From: Tannerella sp.
GTDB lineage: Bacteria > Bacteroidota > Bacteroidia > Bacteroidales > Tannerellaceae
Direction: 5' to 3'
Assembly (NCBI GenBank): GCA_031283785.1
Contig: JAITBC010000307.1
Span: 1 to 12,679, forward strand
Length of the DNA stretch: 12,679 bases
Shown: piece by piece, positions 1-6,348 of the stretch
How positions within the stretch are numbered: the first letter of the stretch is position 1
Layout of the letters: every line of letters begins with the position of its first letter
Notes under the pieces: generated by a model
Seen by the model: only the letters and a program-made list of their open reading frames with translations
What the model was told of the DNA's origin: nothing
Databases searched by the model: none
Position numbers and translations under genes: made by a program

Positions 1-68
1 CCGGTTTCAACTTCCACCAAAGCAGCTTTCACCGAAGAACTGCCTATATCATATCCTAATACATACAT
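1..68 (-). CDS. FGGY-family carbohydrate kinase, N-terminal fragment (xylulokinase-like)
   Basis: The reverse strand from 68 reads M-Y-V-L-G-Y-D-I-G-S-S-S-V-K-A-A-L-V-E-V-E-T and runs off the left edge after 22 full codons. The DIGSSSVKA stretch is the phosphate-1 loop that opens the ASKHA/FGGY kinase fold. Bacteroidales xylulokinase-like proteins begin in very nearly this way. Such enzymes phosphorylate a pentulose or related sugar with ATP in the cytoplasm. The ATG at 66-68 was chosen because the conserved strand follows within six residues; the other ATG at 62-64 is out of frame. Substrate cannot be assigned from so little sequence, so no gene symbol is given. The gene is transcribed away from the rest of the window, and a candidate promoter and palindrome lie about 220 nt upstream. 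Confidence 0.75.
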   Translation of the reverse strand, partial: MYVLGYDIGSSSVKAALVEVET

Positions 69-280
69 AATTTATTTTCTTTAATGGTCGTTTATACCTT
101 CGTTTTACAAATCATTTACCGTGCCTTTTCACATCTATCGAAAAAACCATATTTTCTTCATGTATTATTTACAATAATGTAAATTATTAATTCCTTATTT
201 ACAAATAAATAGATATAATATTTTAAATCTATAATGATAAAAAAATAAATGCTTATTGTTATAAGTACATATTATTTTTG

Positions 281-294
281 CGTTTGCAAACGTA
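281..294 (-). promoter_or_regulatory. Palindrome CGTTTGCAAACG over a candidate leftward -7 box
   Basis: Bases 281-292 read CGTTTGCAAACG, a perfect 12-bp palindrome. Its right half is part of CAAACGTA (287-294), which on the minus strand is TACGTTTG and fits the Bacteroidetes -7 consensus TAnnTTTG. An operator overlapping a -7 box is a usual arrangement for repression, and LacI-family operators often look like this. The promoter would serve the kinase at 68 with a leader of roughly 200 nt. No good -33 TTTG is present at the expected distance, so the promoter call is weak. Confidence 0.3.
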
Positions 295-348
295 GATATT
301 TTATTTCAAATAAAAAAATAAATAAAACAAAAAGATAAAAAGGCAGAT

Positions 349-530
349 TCAAGTAACAAATGCAACTGCACTAAAGAAAATATTCTCAGGCGCATCAAAG
401 TTAAGTTTTTTCTTGGTCTTCGATTGATTTTATGTTGAACATTTTTGATAAAGTCGTCATCGCAATTTGCAAATGGCTGTTTTTCAGGTATGTACTGTCG
501 TATCAATCCGATGGTTAATACTCTCATCAC
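349..530 (-). pseudogene. Decayed IS30-family transposase, C-terminal remnant
   Basis: The minus strand from about 513 encodes GLIRQYIPEKQPF, then NVQHKINRRPRKNL. These are the hallmark C-terminal motifs of IS30-family DDE transposases (GLIRQY-P, then KIN-RPRK-L), just after the catalytic Glu region. After RPRKNL the open frame diverges. Shifting frame at about 400 restores the expected family ending, F-D-A-P-E-N-I-F-F-S-A-V-A-F-V-T, stopping at TGA (349-351). One base therefore appears to be missing near 400-403. Upstream of GLIRQY the similarity also breaks: an out-of-frame S-D-E-S-I-N suggests a small insertion near 515. The rest of the transposase, about 270 residues, is absent, so the copy cannot be functional. 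The frame runs on to 306, but that part is out of frame relative to the family ending. Confidence 0.8.
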
Positions 531-781
531 TTGTTGGTTTGTTTGAAAGTGACCAATTCATTACAATTTCATCAAATAATGAAGTGTTTGGATTATACAC
601 CCTCGATCAGTACACTATATGACGTATAAATCTTATTGAAATCATAAATAAATTTTTAACATTAAAATGATATCAAAATCTCATTTTTAATAGCATTACG
701 ATTCATATATAAAAAATATACAATCTATATGATATTTCGAGCAGTTCGTTGAAAAAATTATTTTCTCGATGATTTACGCCA

Positions 782-789
782 TACCTTTG
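782..789 (+). promoter_or_regulatory. Bacteroidetes-type -7 box for the ald operon
   Basis: TACCTTTG at 782-789 matches TAnnTTTG and lies 58 nt ahead of the alanine dehydrogenase ATG, giving a predicted leader of about 50 nt. The -33 region is weak: TTTC or TTTT around 761-765 is the nearest approximation to TTTG. Assignment is by consensus and position only. Confidence 0.45.
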
Positions 790-847
790 TTCCGTTGTAA
801 TGAAAACAACATAAACAAATATTACATAATACATAAATTTATACAAA

Positions 848-1936
848 ATGGTAATTAGCGTATTAAAAGAAACAAAATCCGCAGAAAAGCGGGTAGCGAT
901 GACTCCCGCAGGAGTTGATATTTTAGTCAGACATGGCCACAAAGTGTTGATTGAAACAGGTGCCGGCGAAGGTAGCGGGTTTCCGGACGAAGCATACCGG
1001 CAAGCAGGAGCAGTATTGGTCGCCTTGCCTGAAGAACTTTTTGCAGCAGGCGAAATGGTGATGCATGTAAAAGAAATCCAACCTTCCGAATACAAACTCC
1101 TCCGCAAAGGGCAAATAGTGTTCACTTACTTGCACCTGGCCGCCGACCCCGAACAGGCTGCCGCCTTGCAAGCTTCTCAATGTGTAGCCATCGCTTATGA
1201 AACCGTTCAAACTGCTGACGGACGACTCCCCCTTTTACAACCAATGAGTGAAATTGCAGGCCGAATGTCGATACAGGAAGGCGCGCGTTTCCTGCAAATG
1301 CCGCAGGGCGGTAACGGCGTCCTGCTGGGAGGCGTACCGGGTGTAGCGCCGGGTAAGGTGCTTATAATAGGCGGTGGAATCGTCGGAACAAATGCCGCCA
1401 AAGTAGCCTGCGGCATGGGCGCCGATGTAACAATACTCGACATGGACATCCAACGCCTGCGTTATCTGGACGATGTGATGCCCGCCAACTGCAAAACACT
1501 CGTCAGCAATCCTTACACCTTGCTGGAGAAACTTAAAGAAGCCGACCTCGTGATCGGAGCCGTACTGCTTGCCGGAGCTAAAGCCCCCAAATTAGTTACC
1601 CGCGAAATGATCGCACAAATGAAAAAAGGCTCGGTAATGGTCGACGTCGCTATTGACCAGGGAGGATGCTTCGAGACATCCCACCCTACCACACATCAGA
1701 ATCCTGTATTCACGATCGATGGCGTTATTCAGTATTGCGTCGCAAACATGCCCGGAGCCGTAGCCCGCACCTCTACTCTGGCTCTCACCAATGCTACTTT
1801 GCCTTACGCTTTGGCTATCGCAAACAAAGGCTGGAAGAAATCTACAGTCGACAACCCGGCTCTGGCCAAAGGCATCAATATATTGGATGGAGAAATCGTA
1901 TCTCAACCGGTAAAAGAGGCATTGGCCGTAGCCTGA
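848..1936 (+). CDS. ald: Alanine dehydrogenase (NAD+)
   Basis: This 362-aa cytoplasmic enzyme interconverts L-alanine + NAD+ + water with pyruvate + ammonium + NADH (EC 1.4.1.1). It is collinear with well-studied Ald proteins. Family active-site residues fall at the canonical positions: Arg15 (K-R-V-A-M-T-P), Lys75 (M-H-V-K-E-I), His96 (Y-L-H-L-A) and Asp270 (D-V-A-I-D-Q-G-G). The Rossmann loop GGGIVG is at 175-180, and the ribose-binding acidic residue is Asp198 (V-T-I-L-D). PMSEIAGRM (132-140) and VANMPGAVARTST (298-310) are further family signatures. Length is close to the usual 360-375. The ATG at 848 puts the N-terminal strand VISVLKE where the family has it. It is the first gene of a five-gene operon, and an aminotransferase follows after 46 nt, which suggests that its job is to recycle alanine to pyruvate in amino-acid catabolism. 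Confidence 0.95.
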   Translation: MVISVLKETKSAEKRVAMTPAGVDILVRHGHKVLIETGAGEGSGFPDEAYRQAGAVLVALPEELFAAGEMVMHVKEIQPSEYKLLRKGQIVFTYLHLAADPEQAAALQASQCVAIAYETVQTADGRLPLLQPMSEIAGRMSIQEGARFLQMPQGGNGVLLGGVPGVAPGKVLIIGGGIVGTNAAKVACGMGADVTILDMDIQRLRYLDDVMPANCKTLVSNPYTLLEKLKEADLVIGAVLLAGAKAPKLVTREMIAQMKKGSVMVDVAIDQGGCFETSHPTTHQNPVFTIDGVIQYCVANMPGAVARTSTLALTNATLPYALAIANKGWKKSTVDNPALAKGINILDGEIVSQPVKEALAVA

Positions 1937-1982
1937 AAACTTTGAAAACAACACTTATATTAAACATTTAAATCATACAGCT

Positions 1983-3380
1983 ATGTCAGTAAACATCATT
2001 TTGGAAGAAGAATTGGCGAAACTGAATTACAGTGAAGCCCCCTTGTTGAAAACCGTAGTACCGGGTCCGAAAACGCTCGAGTACTTACAGCGTTCGGATA
2101 AAACCGAATCCATGGCGCGTGGCGGCGGACGCCTGCCCTTTATTTACGAAGAAGCCCGGGGGTCGACCGTCAAAGATGTCGACGGCAACGTCCTTATCGA
2201 CATTACGGCCGGCGTAGCCGTCAGTTCGGTTGGGCGCTGTCATCCACGGGTAATTGAAGCCATGCATGAGCAAATGTTCAAAATCATGCATGCCTCCGAC
2301 CTGGGCAGCAAGCATCGTACCATCCTTGCCGAAAAAGTGGCCTCTATAATGCCTAATGGTCTGAAAAACAACTGTATCACCTATTTTACCCAAACCGGTA
2401 GCGGCGCTGTGGAAACCGCCATGGCATTTGCACGTAAAATTACCGGTCGATCGCAGTTTGTTGCTTTCCAGGGAGCTTATCACGGTATATGGACCAGTTC
2501 CGGAAGCCTTACTACCGGCAATCAATACCGCAAGGGAACGTTGAAAGTTCCCGGCATCATTCACTCTCTATTTCCATACTATTACCGTTTCCCGTTCAAA
2601 GTAAACAGCATGGAAGAGTGCGAAGATATGTGTGCCGATTACTTGGACACGCTGCTCAATACACCTTACACCGGCGCCGACGACGTAGCTGCCGTTATCC
2701 TCGAACCTATTCAGGGCGAAGGTGGATACATCCCACTCTCGCCACGATTCATTGAACGCGTGAAAGCTGCCTGCGAAAAAAACGGTTGCCTGTATATCGA
2801 CGACGAAGTACAGGCCGGGGCCGGACGTTCAGGGAAAATGTGGGTACTCGAACATACCTCCGTCACTCCCGATATCATCACATGGGGTAAAGGTATGGGA
2901 AGCGACATGCCTATGGCCGGATGCAGCATCCGACGCGATCTGGCAAAATTCATCGAAGACGGAAGCCAACCCAATACTTTCGCCGCCAACGGCGTGGCAG
3001 CCGCAGCCTGTATGACCAACATCGACATCCTGACCGAAAACGACCGTGCTCTGCTCGACCGTGTGGCTACCGTCGGCGCCGAAACGCTCGATTACTTGAC
3101 AAAAGCCCGGACCGCAACGCCCTTCATCGGCGAAGTACGTGGCAAAGGCTTCATGATAGGCATCGAACTCGTGGCCGACAAAACAACGAAACAGCCACTT
3201 GACGGTCAGACCGTCGGGCATCTGATCGGCATCATGCTCAACAAAGGCGTGATCATGGTACCCTGCGGCCGCTACGGCAATGTGTTCCGGTTCATGCCGC
3301 CGCTCACCATTACCAAAGAATTAATCAAAAAATCGTGCGATATCCTGATTGAATCGCTCAACGAAATAGCTTCTACATAA
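1983..3380 (+). CDS. Class-III PLP-dependent aminotransferase (GABA/omega-amino acid type)
   Basis: This 465-aa fold-type I PLP enzyme belongs to the class-III aminotransferase family (4-aminobutyrate, beta-alanine, taurine and acetylornithine aminotransferases, and isoleucine 2-epimerase). Visible landmarks are VKDVDGNVLIDITAGVAVSSVG (the N-terminal fold), GSGAVETAM (PLP phosphate loop), YHG, EPIQGEGG, and IDDEVQAGAGRSG with Asp274 contacting the PLP ring nitrogen. The Schiff-base Lys303 lies in T-W-G-K-G-M-G. NTFAAN carries the phosphate-binding Thr from the partner subunit, and NVFRFMPPL holds the substrate-carboxylate Arg. Length is normal. The enzyme moves an amino group, classically to pyruvate or 2-oxoglutarate. 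Being next to alanine dehydrogenase, a pyruvate acceptor with alanine as product is plausible, but that is inference. An amino-acid epimerase of the same family is an alternative. The amino donor cannot be read from the sequence. Confidence 0.9.
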   Translation: MSVNIILEEELAKLNYSEAPLLKTVVPGPKTLEYLQRSDKTESMARGGGRLPFIYEEARGSTVKDVDGNVLIDITAGVAVSSVGRCHPRVIEAMHEQMFKIMHASDLGSKHRTILAEKVASIMPNGLKNNCITYFTQTGSGAVETAMAFARKITGRSQFVAFQGAYHGIWTSSGSLTTGNQYRKGTLKVPGIIHSLFPYYYRFPFKVNSMEECEDMCADYLDTLLNTPYTGADDVAAVILEPIQGEGGYIPLSPRFIERVKAACEKNGCLYIDDEVQAGAGRSGKMWVLEHTSVTPDIITWGKGMGSDMPMAGCSIRRDLAKFIEDGSQPNTFAANGVAAAACMTNIDILTENDRALLDRVATVGAETLDYLTKARTATPFIGEVRGKGFMIGIELVADKTTKQPLDGQTVGHLIGIMLNKGVIMVPCGRYGNVFRFMPPLTITKELIKKSCDILIESLNEIAST

Positions 3381-3390
3381 ACAGTAAATC

Positions 3391-4884
3391 ATGGTACAGC
3401 AAGAATTAAAAAAGAAATTAGGCTTCTGGTCATGCCTTTCCGTAGGGGTAGGGCTGGTAGTAGCGTCCAGCACACTCATCACGCTCGGACAAGGCGCCGG
3501 AATTGCCGGCGCCGGATTTATCATCGCCATGTTTTGTGCCTGGGTGCTCCAACATTTTTCAGCGCAATCGTATGCCGAACTTGCCTGCATGATGCCTTCG
3601 GCAGGTGGAATACGCTCCTACACGCGTGTCGCGATGGGGGCTTTGCCCGCGGTAGTGGCAACCATCAGTGGCTTTGTGATCCCCAACCTGCTGGCAGCTC
3701 CAACGGAACTGGCCGTGGCCAGTACTATGCTGAGCGAAAATTTCACGTCCATATTTCCACCCATCTTCTGGGGAGTCATGCTACTGGTTATCATCATGGC
3801 GACCAACATTATCGGCATCGACATCTTTGCCAAATTCCAGATAGTCTTCACCGTCACGATGATGGTGATCCTCACAGCGCTCGGCGTCATCGGCCTGATG
3901 GGGCTGGGACGGGTAGCGCCCACATTGCCGGAGATGCCTTTCAACCCGATGGGTTGGGATGTGTTGGGATTGACCGCCATGGCCGTCTGGCTCTATATCG
4001 GGATAGAATATGTCTGTCCGTTGGCCGAAGAAACCGTCAACCCCGGCAAGAATCTCCCACGTGCCATGATTATCGGCTTGCTGCTCATTTTCGGGGTGAA
4101 CATAATCTACATGTTTGCTTCGTTGAAATATGTGCCGATGGGAGACCTGTTTTCGTCCAACACGCCCCATCTGCTGGTAGCGGAAGCCATACTGGGTAAA
4201 GAAGGTCTGCAGCTTTTCGCCATCGTATCTATCAGCGCGAGCCTGAGTACGCTGAATACTGTGATCGGCGTCGTGCCCCGCATCCTGTACGGGATGGGAA
4301 TAAACCGTGAACTGCCGCGATTTTTCGGATACATACATAAAAACTTCCGGACGCCGGTATACGGCATACTGTTTATGTGCGCTGCAACAGCCCTGTTTTT
4401 TGTCGGAGGAGTAGCCGAAGCCGAAAATCTGATCATATTCATCATGGCTGCCTGTTGCTCATGGTTTCTGTGTTACATCATTGCTCATGTCAACGTAATT
4501 ATCCTCCGAAAGCGCTATCCGGATGTAAAACGCCCTTACAGGACGACTTTTTACCCTGTCCCGCAAATCGTCGGCATCATCGGCATGGTTTACTGCATAC
4601 TTCACATTGCACCGTTGCCCGAACTGGCCGCACCTATATATAAAATAGCAGGAGCCATGTTACTTATGGCTGCCGCGTATGCCGTACTGTGGCTGAAATA
4701 CGTCACCCGGACGAAACTCTTCAGCCCTTTGTCTATGGACGAAGCCCGGCAGGAATGGGATTTGGAAACTCGAATGGAAGACGTTGATATAGAACCGGCC
4801 GGCACGTATGAAGGCGCAGATGCCGATCTCGCCGGCTACCGCGTAAAAGCGGAATCGTTAAAAAAAGACAATCCTCATGCCTGA
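3391..4884 (+). CDS. APC-superfamily amino-acid permease
   Basis: This 497-aa integral inner-membrane protein has about 12 hydrophobic helices (first near residues 13-32, last near 418-436). The N-terminal helix LSVGVGLVVASSTL replaces the usual GxG-containing APC helix 1. PLAEETVNPGKNLPRAMIIG (210-229) is the well-conserved APC cytoplasmic motif between helices 6 and 7. PRILYGMGINRELPRFFG (296-313) is the second conserved loop. A polar, acidic cytoplasmic tail covers roughly 442-497. Members import amino acids or amines by proton symport or by exchange. It starts 10 nt after the aminotransferase stop, so the two are surely co-transcribed and the permease probably brings in the aminotransferase substrate or exports a product. 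Specificity cannot be predicted. Confidence 0.9.
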   Translation: MVQQELKKKLGFWSCLSVGVGLVVASSTLITLGQGAGIAGAGFIIAMFCAWVLQHFSAQSYAELACMMPSAGGIRSYTRVAMGALPAVVATISGFVIPNLLAAPTELAVASTMLSENFTSIFPPIFWGVMLLVIIMATNIIGIDIFAKFQIVFTVTMMVILTALGVIGLMGLGRVAPTLPEMPFNPMGWDVLGLTAMAVWLYIGIEYVCPLAEETVNPGKNLPRAMIIGLLLIFGVNIIYMFASLKYVPMGDLFSSNTPHLLVAEAILGKEGLQLFAIVSISASLSTLNTVIGVVPRILYGMGINRELPRFFGYIHKNFRTPVYGILFMCAATALFFVGGVAEAENLIIFIMAACCSWFLCYIIAHVNVIILRKRYPDVKRPYRTTFYPVPQIVGIIGMVYCILHIAPLPELAAPIYKIAGAMLLMAAAYAVLWLKYVTRTKLFSPLSMDEARQEWDLETRMEDVDIEPAGTYEGADADLAGYRVKAESLKKDNPHA

Positions 4885-5476
4885 ATTCGGACGACTATCG
4901 AAAACTGACAGCCGGACGGAGTGCATGAACGGCGTGTACAGTTACTTCATGCCATGCTGGGGATCATTTGGAGCAGACGGTTTTGCAAGGATTCCCGAAA
5001 CGCTCAAGTCGCTGAAACCCGTACTCTCAAAAAAAGAAAGATTCCTGGGTGGCATGTACGACCTGAATCTTAAAGCGTACTGGGAAACGGACAGCGACGA
5101 GAGGTGGAATATCGGCCTCCGGCAGCCTCTCCGCCGGACTGCCCTTTTTGTGACAGCGAGTAAACAGCCGAACATCCTGTCGCTGACTTCGCTCTTGAAC
5201 AGCAAACGGAAACTGGCCGAAGCGATCAACGGTTTAGACTTGCTAAACCTCACGATCCGTCAAGACGGCAACCACATCGAACTATGCTTCACTCCCTATG
5301 GCGGCGGCATCTGTTTCCTGATACTTCCGCCCGTCAGATACACTGTGCCTCTCCCGCCCGAACAACGCAACCGCATGGTCTGGACAATCGAGCAACTGGC
5401 AACGCTGATCTGTACGTCGGGCTACGTAAAGCTCGGATCGCACGCAACGATACCGGCGCATACAAATCTTATTTAA
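4877..5476 (+). CDS. Unrecognised 199-aa protein in the ald operon
   Basis: I do not recognise a family. The 199-residue product has no signal peptide or membrane helix and is probably cytoplasmic. Its middle is rich in aromatic and charged residues (around residues 50-80), followed by a basic stretch (R-Q-P-L-R-R-T, about 79-85). The C-terminal half has alternating hydrophobic strands and a G-G-G-I-C-F-L-I-L-P-P segment near 140-150. The ATG at 4877 overlaps the permease stop by 8 nt (ATGCCTGA), a typical translational-coupling junction. An in-frame ATG at 4925 (Met17) is a possible alternative start, since the first 16 residues are hydrophilic and look unconserved. Its place between the permease and an outer-membrane protein points to an accessory role in the same process, but no function can be assigned. 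Confidence 0.7.
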   Translation: MPEFGRLSKTDSRTECMNGVYSYFMPCWGSFGADGFARIPETLKSLKPVLSKKERFLGGMYDLNLKAYWETDSDERWNIGLRQPLRRTALFVTASKQPNILSLTSLLNSKRKLAEAINGLDLLNLTIRQDGNHIELCFTPYGGGICFLILPPVRYTVPLPPEQRNRMVWTIEQLATLICTSGYVKLGSHATIPAHTNLI

Positions 5477-5493
5477 TTTTTTATTTATTCCGT

Positions 5494-6231
5494 ATGAAAA
5501 CAAAAATTTTACTCTTCATCCAGGCAACATGTGCCTGCCTGACAAGCGCCCCGGCGCAAGTATCAACCGTAGTTGGAATTGATGCAAGTTCAGCCTATAT
5601 CTTTCACGGCATGACTTACAACCGCGGATTCGTTCTCCAGCCTTATCTTAACATCACCGGAAAGCATTTCGGCTATCTGCTGTGGAGTAATTATAACCTG
5701 CAAAGCGACGAAAACGGTCTGGGGTATTTCCCCGCTTCCGAATTTACGGAAATAGACCATTTCATCTCATGGTATATGCCTGTCGCATTTGCTGATTTTG
5801 ACATTACACTCGGCATTTACAATTATCCGATGATCGGTTGGGAAAGTGATAAAGAACTGCAATTGGGAGGACAGAAGACACTGTTCGACTCCTGGTTTAC
5901 TCCCTTCGCCCGCGGAGGAGTGATGTTCGACGGAAGCATGACGCGCAATGTATATGTCGAATTCGGCACCAAAGCCGAAAAAGCGCTTTCACCGAAATTC
6001 ACCGTTAATTACCTGCTGAAAGCAAGTTGGGAATATCAGGGATTCCTGCCCGACAAACCTTCAGGCATGAAAGACCTGTTATTGACAGCCGGTTTAACTT
6101 ATTTTCCGATCGAAGCAACAGGGCTCTCGCTGAAAGCCAACTATGCCGGACAACTGGACAAAAAGGTTTTGTCCGACGAACTCTATGACGTAGGATTCTT
6201 CGTCTCGCTCGGCATCTTCCGTGTATTCTGA
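5494..6231 (+). CDS. Predicted outer-membrane beta-barrel protein with signal peptide
   Basis: The 245-aa product begins with a classical signal peptide: K-T-K, a hydrophobic core to about residue 18, then A-P-A with likely cleavage after Ala21. The mature part consists of short amphipathic strands with alternating aromatic residues (Y-I-F-H-G-M, Y-L-L-W-S-N-Y-N-L, I-S-W-Y-M-P) joined by polar turns. It ends in Val-Phe; a terminal aromatic residue is the usual barrel-insertion signal. The pattern resembles the TorF/'Gcw_chp' group of small putative porins, but I cannot confirm membership. The open frame extends upstream to 5284, but that part overlaps the previous gene, and the ATG at 5494 is the one that gives the signal peptide. 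It starts 17 nt after the 199-aa gene and is followed directly by a strong hairpin, so it is probably the last gene of the operon. A role in passage of amino acids across the outer membrane is inference. Confidence 0.8.
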   Translation: MKTKILLFIQATCACLTSAPAQVSTVVGIDASSAYIFHGMTYNRGFVLQPYLNITGKHFGYLLWSNYNLQSDENGLGYFPASEFTEIDHFISWYMPVAFADFDITLGIYNYPMIGWESDKELQLGGQKTLFDSWFTPFARGGVMFDGSMTRNVYVEFGTKAEKALSPKFTVNYLLKASWEYQGFLPDKPSGMKDLLLTAGLTYFPIEATGLSLKANYAGQLDKKVLSDELYDVGFFVSLGIFRVF

Positions 6232-6239
6232 TAAAAATG

Positions 6240-6290
6240 GTCATATCGGTATAAAATATCATTTTTTATGCCGATATGACTGTTTTATAA
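6240..6290 (+). terminator. Rho-independent-type hairpin terminating the ald operon
   Basis: Bases 6240-6256 pair with 6264-6280 in a 17-bp stem (one G-T wobble at 6250/6270) around a 7-nt loop. A T-rich tract, TGTTTTATAATATTTTG, follows. The stem starts 8 nt after the stop codon of the beta-barrel gene. The upper stem is A/T-rich and the lower part holds the CCGATATGAC segment. The position and T-tract fit an intrinsic terminator for the rightward operon. Confidence 0.8.
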
Positions 6291-6302
6291 TATTTTGTCG
6301 CT

Positions 6303-6310
6303 TATATTTG
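6303..6310 (+). promoter_or_regulatory. Bacteroidetes-type -7 box for the two-component operon
   Basis: TATATTTG matches TAnnTTTG and lies 38 nt before the kinase ATG. Transcription would start near 6317. A -33 element is poor: the region around 6280-6286 is TGTTTT, inside the T-tract of the preceding terminator. If correct, the promoter begins right after the terminator and makes the two-component genes a separate unit. Confidence 0.55.
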
Positions 6311-6348
6311 CATCTTGAAAACATAATGACAACTACAGATATAAACAG

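Larger units (their letters stand above)
69..847. other. AT-rich intergenic spacer with a transposase remnant
   Basis: About 780 bases separate the leftward kinase from the rightward alanine dehydrogenase operon. No intact gene is visible on either strand. The content I can support is a decayed IS30-type transposase 3' end (349-530, minus), a 12-bp palindrome at 281-292 overlapping a candidate leftward -7 element, and a rightward -7 element at 782-789. The remainder is strongly A/T-rich (for example 125-345 and 600-770) and has no feature I recognise. Confidence 0.6.

Noticed and set aside
273..280. TATTTTTG as a rightward -7 promoter
   Set aside because: It matches the consensus, but no -33 is present and no gene follows for 560 bases; in such AT-rich DNA the match is likely chance.
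703..1125. 140-aa minus-strand open frame across the ald start
   Set aside because: It is antisense to well-conserved alanine dehydrogenase sequence, has no recognisable domain and has a biased, shadow-like composition.
3432..4199. 255-aa plus-strand frame inside the permease gene
   Set aside because: It is an alternative frame of the APC permease, rich in His/Arg and without any motif; the permease frame is clearly the coding one.
5284..5493. N-terminal extension of the beta-barrel protein
   Set aside because: It overlaps the 199-aa gene in another frame, and only the ATG at 5494 gives a signal peptide at the N-terminus.
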